This document shows, one piece after another, positions 54,298 to 64,000 of a stretch of DNA of 64,000 nucleotides; the first letter of the stretch is position 1; each line of letters starts with the position of its first letter. The notes under the pieces were generated by a model, which did no database searches, had not been told where the DNA came from, and saw only the letters and a program-made list of their open reading frames with translations. Position numbers and translations under genes: made by a program. The DNA comes from Hippasteria phrygiana (Eukaryota; Echinodermata; Asteroidea; Valvatida; Goniasteridae): the NCBI GenBank assembly GCA_037893225.1, contig JAZGUH010000022.1, positions 1,426,001 through 1,490,000 on the forward strand. Direction: 5' to 3'.

Positions 54298-55027
54298 CTG
54301 ACATAAAGAACATACTTATTCTTACGACTCTGCATTACATTCGGTCAACCACCCCTTCCCCTCAAAGCCACCACTGACTACAACTGTGTAATTTTGCGAC
54401 AGTTAGAATTTAGCCCTCAATTGGTTCTCCGGCCAGGCATCGAGGGAGATAAGTTTGTGCATGAGCGTACCACCTTGTGCATTTTTCGTGGGTTGTTTCT
54501 TCGATGTTGTTACGGGCTATTTCCTGTAAACAGGTAGATCTCCAGAGTATCGGCAGTCTGCAGATAGTCTGCAACACTCTCAAAAAGACTTTAAAAATGC
54601 ATAAGATGGTTGCGATCGACATCGGCATAAGAGGTTCGTCTATAATGGCTTCGAATTCGTGCTGCCATCACGTACAGGTTGATTCAAATCGAATATCGAA
54701 TGAAGAGTAATATCTCATTTCAATTTCTGCTTGAATTTATAAGATTCTGTATCAGGTTTAGAAATCTGTGATGTAATCTGCTATTTTGAATGAAATAAAC
54801 TTACTTTTGTTTGCACGTTCACGTAAATGTATTCCAGAACTCGGCTGGAAATTGAATGCTTGCGTAAATGAATGCACAGGTAACGTAAATGGCCGCCTGT
54901 TTATCAAAACCGAATGCACGGACCATGAAAACGATTGAACTTTTGTTGAATTGAAACGGGGGTAAAGACGCGCATTCAAATTCAGACGAAAATGAACACT
55001 TTACGAAATTGGCCGGGAAAACCTATA
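54298..55027 (+). mobile_element. TATAGGTTTTCCC-family element, left copy
   Basis: From 'acataaagaac' to 'ggccgggaaaacctata' it matches the reverse complement of about 60459-60905, including 'tagccctcaat', 'caggcatcgaggga' and 'aagattctgtatcaggttt'. About 240 bp at 54473-54712 are extra. No coding frame. Confidence 0.7.
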
Positions 55028-55072
55028 GTATTAGTATTAGTATTAGTATTAGTATTAGTATTAGTATTATTA
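55028..55072. repeat. (ATTAGT)n microsatellite
   Basis: About seven copies immediately after the left TATAGGTTTTCCC-family element. Confidence 0.85.
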
Positions 55073-55085
55073 GCCTAAATAGGAT

Positions 55086-55250
55086 ATTAGGGAGACATTT
55101 CCATGTCTCCCTAAGTACCCAGCCCCCTTAAATATTGAGAATTTTACTGTCGGAAGTGAGTTAAATCGATAGAGAATGGTCCAAAATGAAAATATACCAA
55201 ATTTCGTGGAATTTGAACAGGTAATATTTGGGTTAGGTCACAAGGCTGTA
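55086..55250 (+). repeat. Dispersed repeat R13, copy 2
   Basis: Direct copy of 35743-35905, including the terminal hairpin (agggagacat..atgtctccct). Confidence 0.7.
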
Positions 55251-55514
55251 TTTGGTGGTTTGTAGACGACTTCGTAAAACTGGACAAAATTTGGCATCGA
55301 AACTACATTGGCCTTCTTTCGAGGGGTGAGGACCTGTGTTTCCACTGCATGGATTGCCTCTTTGTCTCTGGCTCAAAGTGATGGACCCAGCACTCGTCCT
55401 GGGTTAGGAAACGTTCGATGAAATTAGCTGGATCTGCTTCAAAATGCTCCAAGTTATCCCTAATAATATGACCAGTCTGGTGCGCTTTTGATCAGGGGTC
55501 AGAAGACGCAGCAC

Positions 55515-55823
55515 CACTGATCTCTATACACTGGATTGGCTGCGAAGCTCCGCGATTGAAGCCACTGCGCGGCCATCTTGCTATATTTAACACAATGGCC
55601 GTTTTCCAAGTCCCTGGCTTCAGCTTCGTCTCCGAATTCAGCCCATTGCCAAACTGCAATCATGCATGTAGTTTATGAATGGGCTGAAGTTGGAGACGGG
55701 GCTGAAGCCTGCAGCTTGGAAAACGGCCATTGTTTTGAATATAGCAAGATGGCCGCGCGGTGGCTTCAATTCACGCATAGGCAATCACTGCTGCGCTGCC
55801 AATCCAGTGTATAGAGATCAGTG
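55515..55823. mobile_element. 309-bp palindrome (foldback)
   Basis: Arms of about 150 bp: 'cactgatctctatacactgg' and 'gcgcggccatcttgctata' recur inverted at the right, with few changes, around a short centre near 55665. No reading frame of note. Confidence 0.75.
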
Positions 55824-56557
55824 CGCAGCACCCACCGAGCAGAAACCATTGACATTCCAAGTTCTGTACTCGGAATGTTTTTAACTCTCTCACGGGAGAT
55901 GCATGCAATAAGTTATCAAAAGGGCTGAAATAAAAAAAAAAGCGTGCTAAGTTTCATTGATCTGGCATTACTCCTTCAGAGTCAACCTACGAATTTTTCA
56001 GCCGACCCGGTACGCTCGTATGTTTATTTAAGGATCAAAACTATAAATCATTTTGCACAAATCAGATCATCCGAACGGATGGTTTGATTGTGAACAAAAA
56101 TAAATATTGTTTATACTTGTCAAAAGTGGACACTGATACAGAGTGTTGTGTTTTGTCTCCCGTAATATGAAACGTTTCGGGCAGAAATAATTATTTTCGA
56201 TGTCTCTGTCTAGATACTTAAACTAATTGTGATTTCATGTAAAATTAATAAAGGTTAATTATCATTTTGAAAGGCAAAGTCCCAGACACGACCATGCGCA
56301 AACGAGGGAAAAATGATAGAAACGAACTTTGACATTCAACGCTGACTCGCCCATAATAATGACTATGGCCAGATCAGTTATTTCTTCAATATCGCGAATG
56401 TCTACGTGTCACAAAGTCCAGACTTGTATGTACAATTACAAGCTCATGTCGCAATAATAAGCTGGGGCCATTTGATGATAATGCTTAACAAAGTAGGGGA
56501 AAACGTAATTTCCATCCATAAAACCAACCATTTTGCGTGTCCGCTACACACAAACTG

Positions 56558-57624
56558 TGGTTTTAAATTAACACGTATAATCTAAACACAACACAAAAAG
56601 TAAGCCTCCCCCCCCCCTAAATGACCCCTCAGTTTCTTAAGTAAGAACTTTTCAAAGATCACATCTAGTGAAAAATATTTCTGTTGGTGTTTGGCAACTG
56701 TTGTGTGAAAATTGAAGGCATCCTTTTATTCATGGTCGACTGAGCACAAATTGAAGACAAAATTACCCATTTTCAAAATTCACAAAAGTGACTTTATTAC
56801 TGCAGATGACTGAGAAGCAGATTAACATTAATGTTCAATAACGTGTGTATCCACTACGCTTGGCAATGACCTACAGACATCATCTTCTCATGGTGTTGAT
56901 GAGTCTGGTCGCCCGCTGCCGAGGGATTAGCCATCCATTCTTCCTGCAGTAATCGCGACTACAAGTCCTCCAGAGTGCTTTCTGCTTGGATACGGGCATA
57001 CACATCGTTTCAGCAGGTCCCAAAGATGCTCGATGGGATTGAAGTCTGGTGAATTTGCCGGCCAAACCATTTTCTGGATCCCCTCATGAGCCAAGAAGGC
57101 GTTCACCTCTCTCCCTCTGTGAGGACGGGCGTTATCGTCCATGAAGACGAATCCATCACCATGGGCTGCGGCATACGGTGCAACATGGACGCAGGATATC
57201 GTCAACATATCGTTGCGCATTCAAATTGCCATTGATCTGCTGAACAAGTGGTGTTTTGTTGACAAGACTTATCCCAGCCCAGACCATGATGCTTCCGCCA
57301 CCGAAGGATGTCACGGGTTGCACACAACACCCAGCATGCTGTTCTCCACTTCGACGCCACACACGTTTTCTGCCATCATACAGGCAATGCACACAGTCTT
57401 GTGAATTTTGAAATTGGGTCATTTTGTCTTCAATTTGAGCTCAGTCAACCATGAATAAAAAGATGCCTTCAATTTTCACACAACTGTTGCCTAACACCCA
57501 CAGAAATATTTTTCACTAGATGTGATCTTTGAAAAGTTCTTACTTAAGAAACTGAGGGGTCATTTAGGGGGGGGGGGCTTACTTTTTGTGTTGTGTTTAG
57601 ATTATACGTGTTAAATTAAAACCA
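56558..57624 (-). mobile_element. Tc1/mariner-like element with ~235-bp inverted repeats
   Basis: Left 56558-56794 and right about 57390-57624 are inverted copies (cacaaaaagtaagcc, a C run, 'ctaaatgacccctcagtttc', 'cttcaattttcacacaac'). The inside carries the C-terminal half of a Tc1-type transposase on the - strand; the N-terminal DNA-binding part is gone. Confidence 0.8.
56900..57422 (-). pseudogene. Tc1-like DDE transposase, C-terminal half, frameshifted
   Basis: Two overlapping frames: GGGSIMVWAGIS and NGNLNAQRYVDDIL in one, then FMDDNARPHRGREVNAFLAH and WPANSPDFNPIEHLWDLLKR in the next. DDNARPHR holds the second catalytic Asp and SPDFNPIEHLWD the third acidic region of Tc1 transposases. 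At least one frameshift separates them and the first Asp region is missing, so it is dead. Confidence 0.88.
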
Positions 57625-58249
57625 TCCAAAAGTCATGCATGAAACAAAGATATTTTCTTTCCACGATTAGATGTTGACGAGGAATACTTGCTCATATGGC
57701 GACTTTTGTTTTTTGTTTGTTTGTTGTTGGTTTTTTTTTTTTTTTTTTTTATTAATGATGATGTTAAAAAATAAATAATAATTTATCATGATCGGGGCGC
57801 AAAGAAATAAGCCTCTTTTTGAAATAAAAAAACTCCAGAACGATTGGTCTGATTGGCATGAAATAATTTCCACGCGGGTTATTTTGGTACCTGAATCCCT
57901 TTTTGATGGATGTCCATGGGTAACCACAGCAACCGATTCGAAAAAATGGTAACTGCTTATTTTAGCTTTTTATTTGAAAATATATTTATGGCGGTCAGAA
58001 CGAGGTTTTGGTGCTTCAGATGACACAAATGAGCAAATTTCCTTAATTGTATCATTTCGATGCTGATTTACTGTATAAATTTAAATGTATCTTCATAACA
58101 TCTTTTTAAATAATCCGAGCGAAGATATGATGAAAAACAGGAAGTGTAACAGGAAGACAGAAACGAAAAGAAAAACAGGTGGGGGCATTCCGGAGACAAC
58201 AGCGTGTTAACTACGATACATGCTCTTTTGTTTCCAGCAAAAAAGATAT

Positions 58250-58905
58250 CAAAGGAAATCAAATTTCCCGGCCAATTTCAATTTTAAAAAATCGTTCAAT
58301 TTAATACCCGACGCATTCAGTTTCTTTTGAAAATGAATGATTTTTTTTACATCACGTTTTATTGTCAAACAAGAGTCATACGATTTCATTACTTCAGAAT
58401 TTACTCGACAAATACGATCAGTCCAATTTAAACGGTCGTTTAGTTCATTTAATTTCGTCGAAGTCATGCACTTGCCAGAGGTTGCTCATGAATTCAATTT
58501 CATGAATAGGCAAACATTTGTCACATGTTGGCATTCAAATTCGTTTTTGTGGCATGTTCATTCTGATTCGTATTTGCCTATAATAAAAAGTTGCTATTTT
58601 GAGGATAATTCATTATGCATTGGTTCTTAGTACGTACACATCTCTGTCAAGCCATTTTGAACATAAAGATGGCGGCCCGTGGTCAGTAGAGAAGATTGAT
58701 CAGTGAAGATATGGAGAGGCGAGATGCCTACATAACGAAACTTCAAAGTATATGTGCAAAATTGCTAAGGGAAACAAAACAATAGGTTTTCCCTGCCAAT
58801 TTCCCAAAAAAACGTTCAATGTATTACCAGACTCATTCAGTTTCTTTTGAAAATAAATGATTTTTGAATCACGTTCAATCGTCAAAAAGAGTCATTCGAT
58901 TTCAT
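58250..58905. repeat. Fragments of the TATAGGTTTTCCC family
   Basis: 'ttcccggccaattt' at 58264 and 'aataggttttccctgccaat' at 58781 each start a piece with 'cattcagtttcttttgaaaat', 'atcacgtt' and 'aagagtca'. Two related pieces lie in direct order. Confidence 0.6.
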
Positions 58906-59311
58906 CCATCCCCCATATCAGTTAAGATGTTACCGGGTACATTAAAAATTTTACAGACACAAAAGATTTTTTAAGAACCACAAAAAACAACAGGAAAATA
59001 TATTAATTTAAAAATCTCATTAATTTGAATACCAATTGATGAAAATGATTGCATGAAAAGAAAGCTTGATCATACGTCATGCGCACACCGACGTTCGCTA
59101 TTTGAATGCTTCAACCGTCAAAAGATGTCAAAATATACTTAAAGAATGCTACATATGAAGTCTTGAATGCACCAAAACGAAATAGAATGCCCATGAACGA
59201 AAACGAACATTAGGAACAAAATCTTGGGTCCTTTAAAATTGAATGTTCCAACAGGGAAAAAGAAACACTAATTTGATCAGACGTGTAAAAATCACGCGAA
59301 GGAAAATTCGC

Positions 59312-59420
59312 AAATTAGCCGGGAAAACCTATATTTCGAGGATAATTCATTATGCACCTCTCTTTCAAGCCATTTTGAACATAAAGATGGCAGCTCGAGG
59401 TCAATAGTAAAGATTGATCA
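59312..59420. repeat. TATAGGTTTTCCC-family boundary
   Basis: 'agccgggaaaacctata' followed by 'tttcgaggataattcattat', 'aagccattttgaacataaag' and 'atggc'; the latter also occur at 58600-58680. Confidence 0.6.
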
Positions 59421-59459
59421 ATTTAAATAGGTTTCAAAGTGAACAAATAAAACTGGAAG

Positions 59460-59530
59460 GAGCGGGATTCGAACCTGCGACCTCCGGAATGCCGTACAGG
59501 TGCTATACCAACTGAGCTATCTTGCCCGAT
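59460..59530 (-). repeat. tRNA-like sequence
   Basis: The - strand reads 'agctcagttggtatagca' (D arm, box A) and 'aggttcgaatccc' (T arm, box B). The anticodon and acceptor stems do not pair well, so I call it tRNA-derived and not a functional tRNA. Confidence 0.45.
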
Positions 59531-60458
59531 GTTGGCGGTCTCCCTTGTAGATTATTTGACCGTTTTTCCAACAACCCTTTGTTGCCTTTCAATGTGACAT
59601 GGTCCGAACATTAACAATAATTTAGAATACCATTAAAATGGCCCGTGAAAACAATCAAAAGGCAACAATAAAATGTGTACTTATTTCATCATGATGGGCC
59701 ATATGATTTGTATAGAAATTATACATTTTGTTTTCAAAGTTGACGACTTCACAATTTGAAACATGCTATAACCATTTATTGAAGGGATTACAACACACAT
59801 GGGAGAATTCCAATTAGGGCAACATGAAATAAGTGACTTGACATTGACATATGCATAACACTGAAAACAACGAAAAGGAAAATTGTAAGCTCAAATAAAC
59901 CATATTCCCATAAAAATTGAAAACTCCAAATGTGAAAATTTACTGCCCATAAAAAAAACAAAAATCAAATACAAAATCCTGTGCGCTTCGATGACTCTTC
60001 ATTTGATTACAACACTTGGAAATACATGTTGGAAATTTAACTTAAGGATGATGAAAATGTAGTTTGAATGCCCCCAAAAACGAAGTAGCGAAGACGAAAC
60101 TGAATGCAGTAATACCGAAAAACAAACCCTAGTTGGATTGAATTAGAAAACAGCGTGGATTTAAATGTTAAAATGAACGAAAAATTGCTGAAAATGGCCG
60201 GGAAACCCATAAATAGAATGTTGCTAGTTAATTGAGCTTCCCATCGAATGTTGACTGTATATAAACTTTATTGAAACAAAAAAAGAATGTCAAAGGCGCG
60301 TAATGAATATGTTACAGTATGAGAAAACGACAATTTTAAAATTAACCAAAGCGATCTCCAAAATTATTTAAATGGTCATTGTAACTTGAGAAATTCAATA
60401 GCTGATATATACATCTGAAGAGAAATAGATCCAGTTGCGGGTTACCAAGGTTTTGTAA

Positions 60459-60905
60459 TATAGGTTTTCCCTGCCATTCGTAAAGTTTCCATTCACTTCT
60501 GAAAATCGGTCATTCGTTTTCGTCTGAATTTGAATGCACGTCTTTAATACCGTTTCAATTCGACGAAAGTCAAATCATTTTATTTCCCGTGCATTCGATG
60601 TTAGAAACAGGCGGCCAGTTACGTTACTTGGGCATTCACTTAATTATGCAATCAAAACTAATTTTTTTTTCGTTCAAAAAAGCAGATTACATCACAGAAT
60701 TCCAAACCTGATACAGAATCTTATAAACTCAAGCAGAAATTGAAATGAGATGGTACTCCCATGCACAAATCCATTTCCCTCGATGCCTGGTCAAAGAACC
60801 TATTGAGGGCTAAAGTAACTGTCACAAAATGAACTTGCTCTGAAGGGAAGGGGGATTTGACAGAATGTAATGCAAAAATGTGTAAGAAAATAGGTTCTTT
60901 ATGTT
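60459..60905 (-). mobile_element. TATAGGTTTTCCC-family element, right copy (inverted)
   Basis: Inverted homologue of 54298-55027, lacking its extra 240 bp. With the left copy it forms 6.6-kb-spaced inverted repeats whose TATAGGTTTTCCC ends face each other. Confidence 0.7.
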
Positions 60906-62195
60906 AAAGACTATGTGGGTAAATAATGGAAAAGGAAATTAATAAACATCGAACGAGGAACAACAAAAGCTTGATATTTTCGATCTCAATTTGATGTTAC
61001 TCCATCAACTACATAAATTTCTATTTACTGTACAGTGGGTGATACAGCTTAGAATTTCATTCTTAATTGATTTCAGGTAGGCCCTATGGTTAATTTGATT
61101 GACGGTTGATGAAAAAGAAACGGTAAATTGTATTTGGTGCAGATGGCATGACACTAAAAGTGAAATAGAATAGTCAATGTTTGAATTTCGCGATAAAGAA
61201 GTCATGTAAATAATTCCAATATGACATAAACGAAAGGTTCTGCACAAATACCTTTTGACTGAACTGAAATGGAATCGAATGCTCTGGTAGCGAAAATGAA
61301 ACGCGTGTTCAGAGCGATTCTCGGCGGAATTGATTTAACTCTTTATCCAAATGAATGAACATTTTGCAAAATTGGCACAACATGAATAACAGAATTATAT
61401 TCATGCGGTAAAACAAAGCAAATACTTAATAGGTTGAGGAAATTACACAAAAGTAAAATAATGTAATAACTACCAAAAACGAACACAAATGAAAATAGAT
61501 AAATCCAAAGCGTGAATAGACTGTACTGATTATCACAAGCCGCATGGGATAATCACAGACAACCCTATATTTTATCCGTCCTCACCAACTTCTAATACTA
61601 CATGATTTGTCAGCTGGTAGATACCTGTTTTTGATTAATAGAAAACCCAACCTTTATATTTTGACCTTTTTGGCGGGGAAGCTGCAAAATGTCAACTAAA
61701 ACCAACCCTACCTTGGCCGATTACTGTGCTGCTGCAGACACAGAGGGCAAGAAATACCCGAAATAACCACGTTTGCTTAGACACGGAAATCGCCATTTAT
61801 TTTGCGACGAGTCACCACTCAAACTGTCCACCGCAACCACGGTTGAGATGTCCGTGTTTGTCGTCAAGTTTACAAAATGGCCTCCTCGTTGTTATTCATC
61901 GTTGCAACGAAACAAAACAAAACAAGCAAACAAACGAACCCGGAGATATTTGGGCGGGCTTCATAGAATTAACCTGGACACGTCACAAACCAAACAAAAC
62001 CCTTCCATTTCAATATTTGAACTTTGAACGCTTTGCCTGCACATCAGCAACAATATCAAGCGTAAATCAATAATTTCCTGGTTTAACATTAATACCATCA
62101 TTTTTGTTTAACCAAACGTGGCCATAATATTAACAACGATAAGGACACCACACTGCAAAAACAGTGTTTAACAGGTAAAAACTTTTCTAAACACT
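60906..62195. other. Region without clear features
   Basis: Degenerate 'gaatgc' words near 61255-61375 suggest an old member of the TATAGGTTTTCCC family. A 25-codon ORF at 61689-61766 (MSTKTNPTLADYCAAADTEG) starts in good context but has no continuation. Nothing else seen. Confidence 0.4.
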
Positions 62196-62560
62196 TTCTT
62201 GCTATCAGTTTGTAAACATGTTTACATACTAAACATGTTTAGCGTATTGACGGATAGTGTTTAGCCATTGGACATTGATGTTTAGGAATTGGACACGTAA
62301 TATTCAGCTTCTAAACATGTTTACAAACTGCACTAGTAAGTACGTCTGCACTAGTAAGCAGGAAGTCGTGGGTTCGAATCCCGCCCGAGTAAGCCTGTGA
62401 ATTTTGTTCACACAGGCTCTCGGAAAGCACTGAGTATGCAGTGCTTCATACATTACGTCGGGATAGGGCAAAAAGAGAAAAATCTCTGTTCTAATTTATA
62501 TCATCATCCCCGGCGCAAAAATTCCATCTTCACATGTTTACAAACTGATAGCAAGCTTGT
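62196..62560. mobile_element. TIR element with nested SINE
   Basis: 'cttgctatcagtttgtaaac' at the left is exactly inverted at the right (acatgtttacaaactgatag). Further inner copies of 'taaacatgttta' occur. The tRNA-derived SINE at 62345-62520 sits inside. Confidence 0.7.
62345..62520 (+). repeat. tRNA-derived SINE
   Basis: Box B 'gtgggttcgaatcccgcc', then 'cgagtaag', a hairpin 'cctgtgaattttgttcacacagg', 'aagcactgagtatgcagtgctt' and 'ttacgtcggga'. It shares the 3' end of its tRNA part with the 4.9-kb copy. Confidence 0.65.
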
Positions 62561-63056
62561 GTTTAATTGCTGAACACAGTTGTTTAAAGTGCATGCGTGC
62601 ATATATTATTCATTTTCAGAAATCGAAGGCCGAACACAGTAGATTTCGTACACAGTTGTTGACGTCGTTATTTTATTTTTTTCCCCTAAAGACCATGCTC
62701 TTTGTTTACACGTTAACCGCCCTATATTCAAATGTCCTGGCGGTATACGCATGCATCGTGTTTTGCATAAATTTGGTTAATTAAGGAGTGACACACGTCT
62801 CATATTTCAAAACTAAATTAAATTTTATGCTAAACACGCTGCGTGCGTATGTCACCATGGACATTTCAATATAGATGTAAACACGTGACGTCAGAGGGCA
62901 CTTCTTTTTATAGGTGCAGATGGTGATTTTGGCCTGACCCTCATGTTATTGTCAAAAGACGTGTGCAGCACTAACACAAGTCTATAGTCGGGTTGATGGT
63001 ACACGTATGCACACACACATTATGCAGGGTGTGCTGAAGCAACGGGGGTTATGCCC

Positions 63057-63901
63057 TGTAAAAAACGCTGGGCAAGAAAAAAATTAGTAAAATTTATATG
63101 ATTTACCCAGAGGTTGGTCATTTGTATTACAAATGTTGGTCATTTTCCAAAATTATTACCCAACACCAGGTGCTCTAAATTGTTAAAATACGTTCGACAA
63201 AATGTGTACAAATTGTACAAGATGTTTCATAACTCAATTACCCCAACTGAGTTGGTCAATTTTTTGTTCGTCAGTTTGGGCAACAGTTTACCCAACAAAA
63301 TGAACAACCTATTAAGGAACAACAGTTACGTTTTCTCTGGTCTGTTTGTGTCAAACGTTTGGTCATGATGGGGGAATCTGAAAATATGCTGAATTAGGAA
63401 AATAATAAGCTAACAAGGGACCCTGTAAAAATCTACTTGGTGAAAAGGGGCAGGCTCGGTGGTGATCGTTTGAAGCAGAGAATAAACACCATATTTGTTC
63501 ATACCTGTATAAACTACCAATTGGGCACTTGAATACGTGGTATATTTCGGAAGTAAATTTGGCAGTCCTCCAAAAAAGCTTCGAAATATTGTTCTGGATT
63601 TGACAAATGTCTGGGTTTTGGGAGAGTACGTTTGCGCGCGCCATGGTCTAAATAATTATTAACATAGGCCTAAGTGTTACATTTATCGCGCGCCTCATGC
63701 ACAATTTGCATGACCAACGGTAGCCTTATTTGTGAAAGCTCGTGAACCAACCATTTGGTGAACTAAGCTTTTTTGACCAACGTCTGGTCACAGCAGCTTG
63801 CTCAAGACAGCTGGGAAGTTTCTGACCAGAAGTTGGGAAGTTGATATTTACACCAACTTTGGGTAAGAGATTGTTCAAACTTTGCCCATCTTTATTTACA
63901 G
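63057..63901. mobile_element. Possible 845-bp TIR element
   Basis: 'ctgtaaaaaacgctgggcaa' at the left and the inverse 'tttgcccatctttatttacag' at the right. Repeated 'ttggtca' and 'tgacca' words lie inside. The middle (63360-63700) looks unrelated and may be a later insertion. Confidence 0.4.
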
Positions 63902-64000
63902 CATGGAACTAGAAATGAAAGTTACAGAATGTATAATTATTTTAACACGAACTTATATCCCCTTCAAAAATCGAATATACTGTCTGTGCTCTTTTCCGAG

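Noticed and set aside
61726..62073. 115-codon + strand ORF
   Set aside because: No recognisable motif, irregular composition, overlaps a second frame of equal quality; no splice context.
1..64000. CRISPR array, operons, Shine-Dalgarno sites or phage genes
   Set aside because: None seen; the window is intron-rich animal DNA and its short repeats are microsatellites or transposon ends.

Overview
This is animal nuclear DNA with large, repeat-filled introns. It comes from a marine deuterostome, most likely an echinoderm. That is an inference from the HYR/EGF/SEA membrane proteins, the frequent 'taggcct' words and the dense miniature transposons. Nothing here is prokaryotic: coding pieces are 39-252 nt exons bounded by GT/AG signals, and most lie in phase-1 introns.

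Two related genes lie tail to tail. Gene A (+ strand, 189-18756, continuing off the left edge) encodes, from N to C terminus in the visible part: four EGF-like modules, two HYR modules, an EGF-like module, a calcium-binding-type EGF, a short linker, a SEA-like domain split over three exons, a membrane-proximal Cys-rich/EGF module, one membrane helix and a short basic tail. Gene B (- strand, 53917 down to 26079, continuing off the right edge) has eleven HYR modules, then the same series: EGF, cbEGF, linker, three-exon SEA-like domain, EGF, membrane helix, tail. From the HYR modules to the stop codon, exon order and intron phases are the same in both genes. My exon models give unbroken frames of 661 residues (A) and 1245 residues (B) within the window. 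Both products are probably type I cell-surface adhesion or receptor-like proteins, with a SEA module that may self-cleave near the membrane. No named gene symbol can be given.

The rest is mobile-element debris. By region: foldback elements at 0.4 and 1.1 kb; a G/C-run hAT-type MITE (2.5 kb); a 1.26-kb TIR element carrying a THAP-domain exon (3.5-4.8 kb); further MITEs and tRNA-like SINE pieces through the introns of A; a 7.3-kb intergenic spacer (18.8-26.1 kb) with a palindromic MITE, compound repeats, two TTAA-flanked piggyBac-like elements in opposite orientation and a LINE reverse-transcriptase relic; a 6.4-kb intron of B (41.9-48.2 kb) with a LINE reverse transcriptase split by a 2.87-kb insertion with a 12-bp target duplication; and a >10-kb stretch (53.9-64.0 kb) with no exon that I can see, holding a Tc1-like element with ~235-bp inverted repeats, a 309-bp palindrome and a cluster of elements ending in TATAGGTTTTCCC.

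Exon coordinates come from reading splice signals and frame continuity by eye. Domain names are from motif recognition, not from a profile search.
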